Origin: Ruegeria haliotis
Lineage (GTDB): Bacteria > Pseudomonadota > Alphaproteobacteria > Rhodobacterales > Rhodobacteraceae
Assembly (NCBI RefSeq): GCF_013377785.1
Contig: NZ_JABXWT010000001.1
Location: forward strand, 496,001 to 560,000
Reading direction: 5' to 3'
DNA length: 64,000 bases
Shown: positions 20,816-29,013 of the stretch, piece by piece
Layout of the letters: each line of letters begins with the position of its first letter
Position numbering within the stretch: the stretch's first letter is position 1
Notes under the pieces: model-generated
Told to the model about the DNA's origin: nothing
The model's input: only the letters and a program-made list of their open reading frames with translations
Database searches by the model: none
Translations under genes and position numbers: made by a program

Positions 20816-21430
20816 ATGGAGGATCTGACCTCCCATCCGCAAGACGTTCGCGGCGTTGAGTGCGCCGCGAACGACCTCAGCGACGATGCGTTGCTGAGAC
20901 GCTTTGCCGATGGCGATGCAGGGGCCGCGCGTCTTTTGACGGATCGTCTTGGACCACGCAGCCTTTCGGTTGCATTGCGCATGTTGGGGAACCGGGCCGA
21001 GGCCGAGGATGTGACTCAGGATGCGATGATGCGGCTTTGGCAGATGGCGCCCGACTGGGTGCCGGGGAATGCTAAGGTGTCAACGTGGCTATACCGGGTA
21101 ACGCTGAACCTGTGCGTTGATATCCGGCGCAAGAAACGGCCCGACAGGCTATCCGACGTGCCCGAACCCGAAGATGGTAAGGCTAGCGTGGTTGACCGGA
21201 TGCAGGACGAGGCCCGCAAAGATGCATTGCAGTCGGCTTTGGCGGAATTGCCCGAGCGGCAGCGACAAGCGGTTGTCTTGCGGCATATCGAAGAATTGCC
21301 CAACCCCGAGATTGCCGGGGTCATGGGCATTTCAGTAGAAGCGGTAGAAAGCCTGACTGCGCGTGGAAAGAGAGCGTTGGCCGCAATTTTGGCCGAACGA
21401 CGAGATGAACTGGGGTATGACAATGGCTGA
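20816..21430 (+). CDS. ECF-type RNA polymerase sigma factor
   Basis: 204 residues. Region 2 (about 38-80) contains N-R-A-E-A-E-D-V-T-Q-D-A-M-M-R-L-W and the -10 binding helix; region 4 (about 142-195) contains L-P-E-R-Q-R-Q-A-V-V-L-R-H and the helix-turn-helix L-P-N-P-E-I-A-G-V-M-G-I-S-V-E-A-V-E-S. Domains 1 and 3 are absent, as in group 4 sigma factors. The next gene starts inside its 3' end, which suggests stoichiometric coupling with an anti-sigma factor. Confidence 0.94.
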   Translation: MEDLTSHPQDVRGVECAANDLSDDALLRRFADGDAGAARLLTDRLGPRSLSVALRMLGNRAEAEDVTQDAMMRLWQMAPDWVPGNAKVSTWLYRVTLNLCVDIRRKKRPDRLSDVPEPEDGKASVVDRMQDEARKDALQSALAELPERQRQAVVLRHIEELPNPEIAGVMGISVEAVESLTARGKRALAAILAERRDELGYDNG

Positions 21431-21773
21431 CGAAGACATGGAACTGGATCATCTTTTCGCCCGCGCAAGGCAAGAGCGTCCGGCGCTGCCCGATGATTTG
21501 GCGGTTCGTATCCAGACTGATGCCGAGGCGGCTCGGTTAAAACGCCTTGATCCAAAGGTGCGGCCAACGCGCTGGTTCTGGCGATTGTTTGCGAATGTCG
21601 GTGGCTGGCAGGGCTTTGGCGGGTTGGTCGCGGCCAGTGCGGCCGGGATCTGGATCGGCTTTTCTGCCCCAACTTTTCTGCCCGATCCCGCAAATCTTTT
21701 GGTGTCGCAGGATACCACCTATCTGATGGCCGATCTGGGATATGACACGACCTTTCTGGAGAGCACGGAATGA
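21423..21773 (+). CDS. Probable membrane anti-sigma factor
   Basis: 116 residues from ATG 21423 (GGGG about eight bases upstream), overlapping the sigma gene by eight bases. A cytoplasmic N-terminal helical part (about 1-50), one transmembrane helix (about 57-75, G-G-L-V-A-A-S-A-A-G-I-W-I-G) and a short periplasmic tail. No zinc-binding HxxxCxxC motif. Topology and place between an ECF sigma factor and a periplasmic sensor fit an anti-sigma or CnrY-like role, but no family signature proves it. An alternative in-frame start is ATG 21417. Confidence 0.7.
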   Translation: MADEDMELDHLFARARQERPALPDDLAVRIQTDAEAARLKRLDPKVRPTRWFWRLFANVGGWQGFGGLVAASAAGIWIGFSAPTFLPDPANLLVSQDTTYLMADLGYDTTFLESTE

Positions 21774-22243
21774 GCGCTGAAACCAAACCACACCGCCGAT
21801 GGATGTCCATTGCACTGGCCGTCTCGCTGGCTCTGAACCTGTTGATCGTGGGCGTCGCGCTTGGGACGATGCTGCGGCTGAGAGGTGGTGAGCATGCCAA
21901 AGGGCCGCCAGGCTTTAGCCCTGCATTGTACCGCGCTTTGTCCAAAGAGGACCGCAAGGCGATGCGAGGTGAATTGTCTGGGCTGCACAAAAAGGGTTCG
22001 AACCACCGGTCCGAGGATTTTGAGTCGCTCAGCCAGGCCTTGCGTGCCGTGCCGTTCGATCCGTCTGTCGTCGAGGTTCTGTTACAGCAGCAAGCCCAAT
22101 CAACAGCCGAATTGCATGACGCGTTGCAGGCGCAATGGTTGGCCCGGGTCACTGCCATGAGCGATGATGAGCGACAGGTCTATGCAGACCGTCTGGCAGA
22201 GGTTGTTGAACGCGGCCCACACAGAAACAAGAAAAAGGATTGA
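21770..22243 (+). CDS. Periplasmic sensor of the Spy/CpxP/CnrX (heavy-metal resistance) type
   Basis: 157 residues. An N-terminal transmembrane anchor (about 12-36) is followed by a long helical periplasmic domain with L-S-K-E-D-R-K-A-M-R-G-E-L and S-D-D-E-R-Q-V-Y-A-D-R-L, as in Metal_resist/Spy proteins. CnrX homologues hold an ECF anti-sigma system and sense metal or envelope stress. It overlaps the previous gene by four bases (ATGA), giving a sigma/anti-sigma/sensor trio. The signal sensed is unknown; there are few His or Cys to suggest a specific metal. Confidence 0.82.
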   Translation: MSAETKPHRRWMSIALAVSLALNLLIVGVALGTMLRLRGGEHAKGPPGFSPALYRALSKEDRKAMRGELSGLHKKGSNHRSEDFESLSQALRAVPFDPSVVEVLLQQQAQSTAELHDALQAQWLARVTAMSDDERQVYADRLAEVVERGPHRNKKKD

Positions 22244-22271
22244 AGGATCAGGCGGCGCTTTGCCTGATCCT
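22244..22271 (-). terminator. Hairpin terminator for pleD, overlapping its stop codon
   Basis: Perfect 10-bp inverted repeat AGGATCAGGC / GCCTGATCCT (22244-22253 and 22262-22271) with an eight-base loop, sitting between two convergent genes. On the minus strand it is followed after six bases by a T-rich run (CTTTTTC), so it best terminates the pleD-like gene; on the plus strand there is no clear T-tract. The hairpin includes the last codons of the minus-strand gene. Confidence 0.65.
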
Positions 22272-23648
22272 GACCTGATTTCGCCCCGCTTTTTTGGCGG
22301 CGTAAAGCGCCTTGTCGGCGGATTTCAACAGATTTTCCGTAGTCTCTGGGTCGTTGCCTTGTGACCAGAGCTGGGGAACTGATACCTTCAGGCCGATACT
22401 GATCGTAACCGGGATTGGATCGTGCTGATCGGGAAGGTGGAACGGTGCCTTGCAGATGCTGTCGCAGATCGCCTCGGCCAGTTTCAAGGCCTGAGGTCGT
22501 GAAATGTTTGATGCCCCAATCATGAATTCTTCCCCTCCGATGCGGGCGACGAAACCGGTTGTACCAAGGAGGTTTTTCATTCGGGTTGCCGCCTCGGTCA
22601 GAACCAAATCGCCGCTTGCGTGTCCAAAACTATCATTTATCGCTTTGAAATGGTCCAGATCCGCCAGCATGACGGCAAAGCCACGCCCGGTTCGCACGGC
22701 CTGATGCGCGATCTGGCCAATTGCGCGCATTGCGTAGCGCCGATTGTGCAGGCCGGTCAGCGGGTCAATCCAGGATTCCGCAATCCCCTTTTTCAATGAA
22801 GCACGCATTTGGTCCATCCGGGCCTTGCGAGTGATCTGATTTTCAAGCCGCAGCTGTATCTCCTGAGCGCAAAAGCCCCCCAGACAGACAGCGTCTGCTC
22901 CACGATCCAGTGCTTCGGACGCCTTGGACGCATCGTTGTCGTTCAATACCCCGATCAAAACTGTGTGCCGCGTGGCACCGCGCGACCTCAGATCGGCCAG
23001 AATGTTCAATCCGGACGGATTTGCATCCAGCTCGACCACGATCGCATCCGGGACTGAACCCGAAAGAAGACCCTGAAGGTTTGATTGTGTGTGCCATGAT
23101 ATGTTGTGACGGGTTTTTCCGATCAAAGCCTTGTGCCACAAAGCACCGGTTCGGGCGGTGTGGGTCAGTATGTCCACACGAGCCGCCTTGGGCGGAGCGA
23201 TCAAACCTGTCTCAGGCTCTGCAAAACCCATTGATTGCGGGCCGTCATTGACCTGCAGGTCCTGTGTATCGGCGCGTGCGCGCAGCAAGCTGCGGATGCG
23301 GGCTAGCAGCAATGTGTCCTTGAACGGATGCGCCAGCACATCGTCCAGCCCATCCGCCAGTGCGCGCAATCGGGCCCCTTTGTCGTTCTGCGGGGCAATC
23401 GCAACGACCGGAACATCGACCAGATCCGGTTCGTTCATGACCAGTTTCTTGACATCCGCCGCCGTTCCGTCGGGCAGGGTCTGTGCGGTCAACACCAGAT
23501 CTGGACGCGTGCGCCGGACCAGCGCTGTCAAACCTTTTAGCTTTTCCCCCTGTACCACGTGATACCACGCCGCCGTCAGTTGAACCTTCAACATGATGCG
23601 GTTGGTCGATACCCCGTCGAGGACAAGGATGGTTCCCTGCACGGACAT
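22248..23648 (-). CDS. pleD: PleD-type response regulator diguanylate cyclase with degenerate receivers
   Basis: 466 residues with REC (1-125), REC-like (155-275) and GGDEF (290-460) domains, the PleD architecture; the GGDEF domain makes cyclic di-GMP from two GTP. The active loop is intact (G371-G-E-E-F). In receiver 1 the phosphoacceptor Asp aligns with A55, the acidic pair is reduced to D11-G12, and the switch Lys is replaced (A-H-P). In receiver 2 the acceptor position is E206. The RxxD product-inhibition site is replaced by G362-T-T-G365. So control by phosphorylation and by primary I-site feedback looks lost or altered. Divergent from the DUF3572 gene, a common pairing. Confidence 0.9.
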   Translation of the reverse strand: MSVQGTILVLDGVSTNRIMLKVQLTAAWYHVVQGEKLKGLTALVRRTRPDLVLTAQTLPDGTAADVKKLVMNEPDLVDVPVVAIAPQNDKGARLRALADGLDDVLAHPFKDTLLLARIRSLLRARADTQDLQVNDGPQSMGFAEPETGLIAPPKAARVDILTHTARTGALWHKALIGKTRHNISWHTQSNLQGLLSGSVPDAIVVELDANPSGLNILADLRSRGATRHTVLIGVLNDNDASKASEALDRGADAVCLGGFCAQEIQLRLENQITRKARMDQMRASLKKGIAESWIDPLTGLHNRRYAMRAIGQIAHQAVRTGRGFAVMLADLDHFKAINDSFGHASGDLVLTEAATRMKNLLGTTGFVARIGGEEFMIGASNISRPQALKLAEAICDSICKAPFHLPDQHDPIPVTISIGLKVSVPQLWSQGNDPETTENLLKSADKALYAAKKAGRNQVRIRQSAA

Positions 23649-23736
23649 AGTTGTTCACCGTTGATTGCATGCGTGAACAAAGTGTTTATGAGTCTGGTTA
23701 ATAAACCCTTTCCAAGAACCACTCAGAGGCCAGTTT

Positions 23737-24021
23737 ATGCCGCTATCCGCCGATTCCGCCGAAACACTCGCGTTGACTGCCCTCGGCTGGCTTGTCGGAA
23801 ACGACGAATTGCTGCCTGTTTTTCTCGGCTCAACGGGCGCCGCAAGCCAGGATCTGCGCGCCAGCGCCGGTGATCGGGATTTCATGGTATCGGTATTGGA
23901 TTTTCTGGTGCTTGACGACTCGTGGGTCATGGCGTTTTGTGACGCCAATTCGGTTCCCTATGATTTGCCCGCTCAGGCACGTGCGGTTTTGTCTGGCGGC
24001 GCCGACACACACTGGACCTGA
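23737..24021 (+). CDS. DUF3572 family protein
   Basis: 94 residues, acidic and helical: A-L-T-A-L-G-W-L-V-G-N-D-E-L-L-P-V-F-L, and later V-L-D-F-L-V-L-D-D-S-W-V. This matches the DUF3572 family found beside pleD in many alphaproteobacteria. No catalytic or membrane features. Starts 88 bases from the divergent pleD start; followed after 26 bases by the HAD gene on the same strand. Function unknown. Confidence 0.85.
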   Translation: MPLSADSAETLALTALGWLVGNDELLPVFLGSTGAASQDLRASAGDRDFMVSVLDFLVLDDSWVMAFCDANSVPYDLPAQARAVLSGGADTHWT

Positions 24022-24047
24022 ACCCACCTATTTTGCAGGAGTTCCCA

Positions 24048-24740
24048 ATGCCAATTGACGCCATCGTGTTTGACAAGGACGGCACGCTGTTTGATTTTGC
24101 AGACACATGGGGTGCGTTTGGACGCTCTTTGCTTTTGCGACTGACGGATGGAGATAAAATGCGTGCGGCCGAGCTGGGGCGCGTCATTGGTTTCGATCTG
24201 GAGCAGGAACAATATGCCCACGACAGTATCGTGATCGCCGGCACGGTCGAAGAGATTGCGGACGCTCTGATTCTGCACGTCGAGGATATGACAATCAACG
24301 AATTGGTTGATCTGATGAATGTCGAGGCGGCAGCGGCGCCGCAGGCACCGGCAGTCCCGCTCAGACCATTTCTTGAGGGATTGCAGAAATCGGGGATCAA
24401 GCTGGGTGTTGCGACAAATGATAGTGAGCATCCCGCGATACAACATTTGGAATCGGCTGGGATTCGAGATCACTTTGACTTTGTGGCGGGCTATGACAGT
24501 GGCCACGGTTTCAAGCCGGGTCCGGGGCAACTTCTGGCCTTTGCGGCGCATGTCGGGGTTGATCCTGCGCGGATCGCAATGGTGGGGGACAGCCTTCATG
24601 ACCTGCAGGCCGGACGAGCCGCAGGCATGACCACAATCGGTGTTTTGACCGGCCTGGCCGAGGCTGATGCGCTTGCACCGATGGCAGATGTGGTGTTGCC
24701 GGATATCGGACACATTCCGGAGTGGCTGGCGAAAAACTGA
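24048..24740 (+). CDS. HAD-superfamily phosphatase (phosphoglycolate-phosphatase-like)
   Basis: 230 residues from ATG 24048, with CAGGAG seven bases upstream. HAD motif I is D-K-D-G-T-L-F-D (nucleophile Asp in V-F-D-K-D), motif II lies in V-A-T-N-D, the motif III Lys in F-K-P-G-P-G-Q, and motif IV is M-V-G-D-S-L-H-D. The helical cap between about residues 20 and 95 is the C1 type of phosphoglycolate phosphatases. Substrate cannot be fixed. Confidence 0.9.
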   Translation: MPIDAIVFDKDGTLFDFADTWGAFGRSLLLRLTDGDKMRAAELGRVIGFDLEQEQYAHDSIVIAGTVEEIADALILHVEDMTINELVDLMNVEAAAAPQAPAVPLRPFLEGLQKSGIKLGVATNDSEHPAIQHLESAGIRDHFDFVAGYDSGHGFKPGPGQLLAFAAHVGVDPARIAMVGDSLHDLQAGRAAGMTTIGVLTGLAEADALAPMADVVLPDIGHIPEWLAKN

Positions 24741-24786
24741 ACGACGCAGAGTGAAATTCGGCAATCCGGGATAAAAAACCGACAAA

Positions 24787-24803
24787 CTCTGTCGCAGACA
24801 GAG
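24787..24803. repeat. Short inverted repeat upstream of the mttB-like gene
   Basis: CTCTGTC-GCA-GACAGAG, a perfect 7-bp palindrome with a three-base centre, 56 bases before the start of the mttB-like gene and 47 after the HAD gene. No T-run follows, so it is more likely an operator or mRNA leader hairpin than a terminator. No regulator gene is adjacent. Confidence 0.4.
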
Positions 24804-24858
24804 CGGCTTGCTGGCCGTCTTCAAGGCTTGCTTGGGAAAAGCAAAGCAGGAGATGACG

Positions 24859-26418
24859 ATGGCCGACACCACATCCCACAAACGTCGTGGCGGAGGGCGT
24901 GCCGGGGCTGCCGCCCGCCGGGGCAGCGCGGTAATCGACCAGATGCCGTGGGATCCGCCCATCAATATCGACCGCCCGACCGAACCGTTGGATCCGGCGG
25001 GGATCGAGGCGATTCATGACGGTGCGATGCGCATTCTCGAAGAGATCGGTGTCGAGTTCTTTAATGAAGAAGCCATCGGAATCCTGCGTGAGGCCGGCTG
25101 CACGATAGAGGGGGACAACGTCCGGATGGGCCGCGATTTCGTGATGGAAATGGTGGCCAAGGCACCAAGTCAATTCTCGATTACGCCAAGAAATCCGGAT
25201 CGGAAGATCGAGATCGGCGGTAAGAACATGGTGTTCGGCAATGTCTCGTCCCCGCCGAACTATTGGGACATGGAGATCGGCACCAAAGTTCCCGGCAATC
25301 GCGAGATGTGTCGGAATCTGTTGAAACTGACGCAGTACTTCAACTGTATTCATTTCGCGGGTGGCTACCCGGTTGAGCCCGTTGATATCCATGCCAGCGT
25401 GCGACATCTGGATGTGCTCTACGATAAGTTGACGCTGACGGATAAGGCGATGCACGCCTATTCCTTGGGCAAAGAGCGCGTTGAAGACGTGATGGAGATG
25501 GTCCGCATCGCAGGCGGCCTGAGCCACGAGGAATTCGAGGCCACGCCGCGAATGTACACCAACATCAATTCGACCTCACCTCTGAAACATGACCACCCGA
25601 TGATCGACGGCTGTCTGCGTCTGGCGCGGCGAGGGCAAGCCATCGTTGTGACACCGTTTACGCTGGCCGGGGCCATGGCGCCTGTGACAATGGCGGGCGC
25701 CGTGGCGCAGTCGCTGGCCGAGGCGCTGTGTGCAATTGCGCTGTTCCAGTATGTGCGCCCCGGTATTCCTTGCGTCATTGGTACGTTTACGTCGAATGTG
25801 GACATGAAATCCGGCGCCCCCGCCTTTGGGACACCTGAATACATGCGCTCGACCCAGATGACCGGACAGATGGCGCGATTTTATGGCTTGCCTATGCGTT
25901 CTTCTGGCGTCTGTGCCGCAAACGTCCCAGATGGGCAGTCGGTGTGGGAGACTTCGAACTCGCTCTGGGCGGCGGTGCAATCGGGCACGAACATGGTGTA
26001 CCACGCGGCAGGCTGGCTTGAGGGTGGCCTGATTGCCAGCCCTGAGAAGTTCATCATGGATTGCGAAATCCTTCAGCAAATTCAGCGCTATATGAACCCG
26101 GAATTGACAGCGACCGGGCCGGATGAAATCGCGCTGGATGCGATCCGATCGGTGGGCAATGACGGTCATTTCTTCGGTATCCAGCATACTCAGGACCGCT
26201 ATACCACCGCGTTTTATCAACCTTTCCTGAGTGATTGGAAAAACTACGAAGGTTGGGACGTCGCCGGGGGGATATGGACCGCAGAGCGCGCGCATCACAT
26301 GTTCAAGGAAATCGTTTCCAGCTTTGAACCACCTGCTCTGGATGATGGTATCCGGGATGAGCTTGCCGATTTCGTCGCGCGTCGCAAAGCCGAAGGGGGT
26401 GCGCCTACGGATTTCTGA
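24859..26418 (+). CDS. Trimethylamine methyltransferase (MttB) family protein, non-pyrrolysine type
   Basis: 519 residues from ATG 24859 (AGGAG six bases upstream; ATG 24853 is too close). The whole protein matches the MttB fold: F-F-N-E-E-A-I-G-I-L-R-E-A-G, G-G-Y-P-V-E-P-V-D and later Y-H-A-A-G-W-L-E-G-G-L-I-A-S-P-E-K-F. There is no in-frame amber codon, so it is not the pyrrolysine enzyme that uses trimethylamine. Known non-Pyl members demethylate quaternary amines such as glycine betaine, proline betaine or carnitine onto a corrinoid protein. The N-terminus is Arg/Gly-rich. No corrinoid protein or reductive activator gene is nearby. Confidence 0.9.
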   Translation: MADTTSHKRRGGGRAGAAARRGSAVIDQMPWDPPINIDRPTEPLDPAGIEAIHDGAMRILEEIGVEFFNEEAIGILREAGCTIEGDNVRMGRDFVMEMVAKAPSQFSITPRNPDRKIEIGGKNMVFGNVSSPPNYWDMEIGTKVPGNREMCRNLLKLTQYFNCIHFAGGYPVEPVDIHASVRHLDVLYDKLTLTDKAMHAYSLGKERVEDVMEMVRIAGGLSHEEFEATPRMYTNINSTSPLKHDHPMIDGCLRLARRGQAIVVTPFTLAGAMAPVTMAGAVAQSLAEALCAIALFQYVRPGIPCVIGTFTSNVDMKSGAPAFGTPEYMRSTQMTGQMARFYGLPMRSSGVCAANVPDGQSVWETSNSLWAAVQSGTNMVYHAAGWLEGGLIASPEKFIMDCEILQQIQRYMNPELTATGPDEIALDAIRSVGNDGHFFGIQHTQDRYTTAFYQPFLSDWKNYEGWDVAGGIWTAERAHHMFKEIVSSFEPPALDDGIRDELADFVARRKAEGGAPTDF

Positions 26419-26538
26419 ATTGCCGGAAAAAGTCCCACCCTGATACTTGATTGCATTGGCGTTATCTTTGGGTGGATGTTGGCTGTTTGTTAAGGTTTGT
26501 CAGACCACATTGTAGGTATAAGCAATCTGGGGCACCTT

Positions 26539-27126
26539 ATGCATGGTCTGATCAATCGGGCAATTCAGTCCTTTGTATGCGCAACCTATGGGCAATCGTG
26601 CTGGTTGCGCGTGACCGAGGCGGCCGGGTTGGGATTTGTCGAGTTTGAGGCAATGCTTGTCTACGACAACGACATGTCAACCCGGATCTTGCACGCATTG
26701 AGCGCTGATCTTAATCGGCCACAAGCTGAAATCCTCGAAGATGTCGGCACTTACTTGGTGTCGCACCCGAATACGGAGGGGTTGCGCCGTCTGTTGCGAT
26801 TTGGTGGAGTAACCTATGTAGAGTTCCTGCATTCCCTCGATGATCTGGCGGATCGTGTCAGGCTGGCTGTGTCCGACCTCACCCTGCCGACGTTAGAGCT
26901 GCGAGAACTTTCTTCGACAGAGTATCAGTTGTGCTGTTTTCCGGGGTTGCCGGGTTACTCCAGTGTCATGGTCGGCGTCCTGCGTGCGATGGCGGATGAT
27001 TATGGTGCGCTGGTGATGTTGTCGCATGACGGACAGCAGGGAAATGCCGAGGTTATATCGGTAACACTGGTAGAAAGCGCCTTTGCTGCGGGTCGCCACT
27101 TTGATTTGGGGGCCAGAAGCGGATGA
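26539..27126 (+). CDS. H-NOX-fold (HNOB) sensor protein lacking haem-ligand residues
   Basis: 195 residues from ATG 26539 (GGGG six bases upstream); M-H-G-L-I-N-R-A is the classic H-NOX start. The fold is recognisable throughout: L-R-F-G-G-V-T-Y-V-E-F-L-H-S-L-D-D-L (residues ~86-103) and a C-terminal P-G-Y-S-S-V-M-V-G-V-L. The proximal haem His, expected after L-D-x-L, is A104. The Y-x-S-x-R propionate motif aligns with C133-F-P135-G-L137. So it probably does not bind haem in the usual way. Its stop overlaps the start of a diguanylate cyclase by four bases, which suggests it controls that enzyme. Confidence 0.88.
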   Translation: MHGLINRAIQSFVCATYGQSCWLRVTEAAGLGFVEFEAMLVYDNDMSTRILHALSADLNRPQAEILEDVGTYLVSHPNTEGLRRLLRFGGVTYVEFLHSLDDLADRVRLAVSDLTLPTLELRELSSTEYQLCCFPGLPGYSSVMVGVLRAMADDYGALVMLSHDGQQGNAEVISVTLVESAFAAGRHFDLGARSG

Positions 27127-28115
27127 TGAACACCGAAGATCTGGCTGGTTTGTTGGAAACCCTTTGTCCGATGTTCCTGCTGGTGGATGACACCGGACAT
27201 ATCAAACAAGCAGGGCCGACCTTGCAAAAACTGCGCCCCAACGCGCCGCTGGTCGGACAGAGTTTTCTGGATGTGTTCGAACTGATCCGCCCGCGAACCG
27301 TGACGACCGTTCCGGCGTTGATGTCGATGGCCGGGGCGAAGCTGAACCTTAAGTTTCACGATGAACCGCGCACTGCCCTTAAGGGGTTGGTCGCGCCGCT
27401 GCCCAATGGGGGCGGGGCGGTTATCAACCTGTCCTTTGGCATCTCGATCCTGGATGCAGTGCGTGATTATGCGCTGACAAGTGCGGATTTTTCCGGTACC
27501 GACCTGGCGATCGAACTGCTTTACTTGGTCGAGGCAAAATCAGCCGCGATGGAGGCCTCTCGGTCCCTGAACCTCCGGCTTCAGGGGGCAATGCTTGCAG
27601 CGGAAGAACAAGCCTATACCGACACATTGACCGGTCTAAAAAACCGGCGCGCCATGGACTATATGCTAGCGCATCTGGTGTCGACCAATTCGGCCTTTGC
27701 GTTGATGCATCTGGATCTGGATTTTTTCAAATCCGTGAATGATCGGTTGGGGCACGCCGCTGGCGACTACGTTTTGCAACAAGCCGCCCACATTATGGTT
27801 GAGGAAACGCGCAGTGACGACACTGTGGCCAGGGTGGGCGGAGACGAGTTTGTCATCATTTTCAAAGGGATGACCAGAGAAGAAACCCTGACCGCAATTG
27901 CTGACCGCCTCATCGCGCGGTTGAATGAGCCGATGACGTTCCAACGACAGTCTTGCCGGATTTCTGCAAGTATTGGGACCGCCTTGTCCATCCACTTCGA
28001 CGTGCCAAACGCAGCTGGAATTCTACATGCAGCCGATCTTGCATTGTATCAGGCAAAGAGGGACGGGCGGTCCTGTCACTGCTTGTATTCGACCTTATCC
28101 AGTGCGCAGCCCTGA
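27123..28115 (+). CDS. Diguanylate cyclase partner of the H-NOX protein (HNOBA-like + GGDEF)
   Basis: 330 residues. The N-terminal part (about 1-120) is PAS-like, then a coiled-coil linker (about 124-165) with T-D-L-A-I-E-L-L-Y-L-V-E-A-K-S-A, typical of the HNOB-associated module. The GGDEF domain spans 165-325: D-T-L-T-G-L-K-N-R-R, active loop G239-G-D-E-F243, and an intact RxxD inhibitory site at R230-S-D-D233. It should make cyclic di-GMP and be product-inhibited. No EAL domain. Translationally coupled (ATGA) to the upstream H-NOX-like gene. Confidence 0.92.
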   Translation: MMNTEDLAGLLETLCPMFLLVDDTGHIKQAGPTLQKLRPNAPLVGQSFLDVFELIRPRTVTTVPALMSMAGAKLNLKFHDEPRTALKGLVAPLPNGGGAVINLSFGISILDAVRDYALTSADFSGTDLAIELLYLVEAKSAAMEASRSLNLRLQGAMLAAEEQAYTDTLTGLKNRRAMDYMLAHLVSTNSAFALMHLDLDFFKSVNDRLGHAAGDYVLQQAAHIMVEETRSDDTVARVGGDEFVIIFKGMTREETLTAIADRLIARLNEPMTFQRQSCRISASIGTALSIHFDVPNAAGILHAADLALYQAKRDGRSCHCLYSTLSSAQP

Positions 28116-28243
28116 CGGCATCAATAACAACGGCTGAATGAATGTGCGGCAGCGGACTGGTGGAACATCCTGCGCAACCGCAGAGCTTGGGTGTTTGTTC
28201 CGGTTAGGATATTTCAGCCATCCAGCGTGAGCGGGCACTGTCG

Positions 28244-28942
28244 TTAGGCGAGCTCAAAAGCTTGGCGCAGTTTTTTGGCAATTTGGCGTTGGATCTGGGG
28301 CAACTCACCCACTACGGGCAGGAGGGAGCCTCGAAAATTTGCGCTCTCCAGTTCTTCCGGCACATCCTCAATAACATGCCCGCCGGTGCACGCAAAGAAC
28401 GGCAGACACAGCGATTGTTCCCGGGTGCCGCTGGCGGCTTCGGAGATGGATGGGGGTTCTTCGACAAACCCAACCCGAATGGAATTAAATGCCAGGGTTT
28501 TGCCCAACTCGGACGCGAATGTCGAAGCGACAAATGATGGGTTGCGGCTCCGCCCTGACCCATGTGCAGCTAGAACCAGATCCGTTGAATGGGCTTCCCA
28601 GTGTTTTTCAGACAGTGCCTCGCGCAAGGCATCCGCAGCCAGTTCAGGTAGCTCTGGATCTATGCCCAGAGGGTCGAGGATGCGCAGATTGTGGTCTCCG
28701 ATACGTTTGGGCAGCGCACTGGTCACGAACCAACCGTTGGCCATGAACAGGGGGTAAATCACTGAATCCTCGGGCAGGCTGTCCATCTTTGCCTCTAGCT
28801 TGCCGGGGGCGGCCAGAGTTGCTGAGTGCACTGTCACTCCGCGTGCCAACATGTTGACTTGGTTGGCGTATGCAGCCAGCGCCATCTCAGCAGGATCCGG
28901 GTCAGATGGCTGACCATGGGCGACGATGATGGCGTGCGGCAT
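28244..28942 (-). CDS. CbiX-like chelatase family protein
   Basis: 232 residues from ATG 28942, with AGGAG seven bases upstream. Two half-domains, each beginning with a beta-strand and metal-binding His: I-V-A-H9-G-Q and L-A-A-H127-G-S-G, the layout of sirohydrochlorin cobalt/ferrochelatases (CbiX/SirB). No cobalamin or sirohaem synthesis genes are in the window, so cobalt, iron or nickel insertion cannot be chosen. In-frame codons far upstream (to 29251) overlap the AEC gene and are rejected. Last gene of the minus-strand run. Confidence 0.82.
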   Translation of the reverse strand: MPHAIIVAHGQPSDPDPAEMALAAYANQVNMLARGVTVHSATLAAPGKLEAKMDSLPEDSVIYPLFMANGWFVTSALPKRIGDHNLRILDPLGIDPELPELAADALREALSEKHWEAHSTDLVLAAHGSGRSRNPSFVASTFASELGKTLAFNSIRVGFVEEPPSISEAASGTREQSLCLPFFACTGGHVIEDVPEELESANFRGSLLPVVGELPQIQRQIAKKLRQAFELA

Positions 28943-29013
28943 ACGCGGGCTCCTGTCTGGTTGTGCGATAGGTGTTTCGCCGAGGCGGAATGTCAATCCA
29001 TGATGCGTCAGGA

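Noticed and set aside
24859..26418. Pyrrolysine-encoding trimethylamine methyltransferase
   Set aside because: The frame contains no in-frame TAG, so it is the non-pyrrolysine class.
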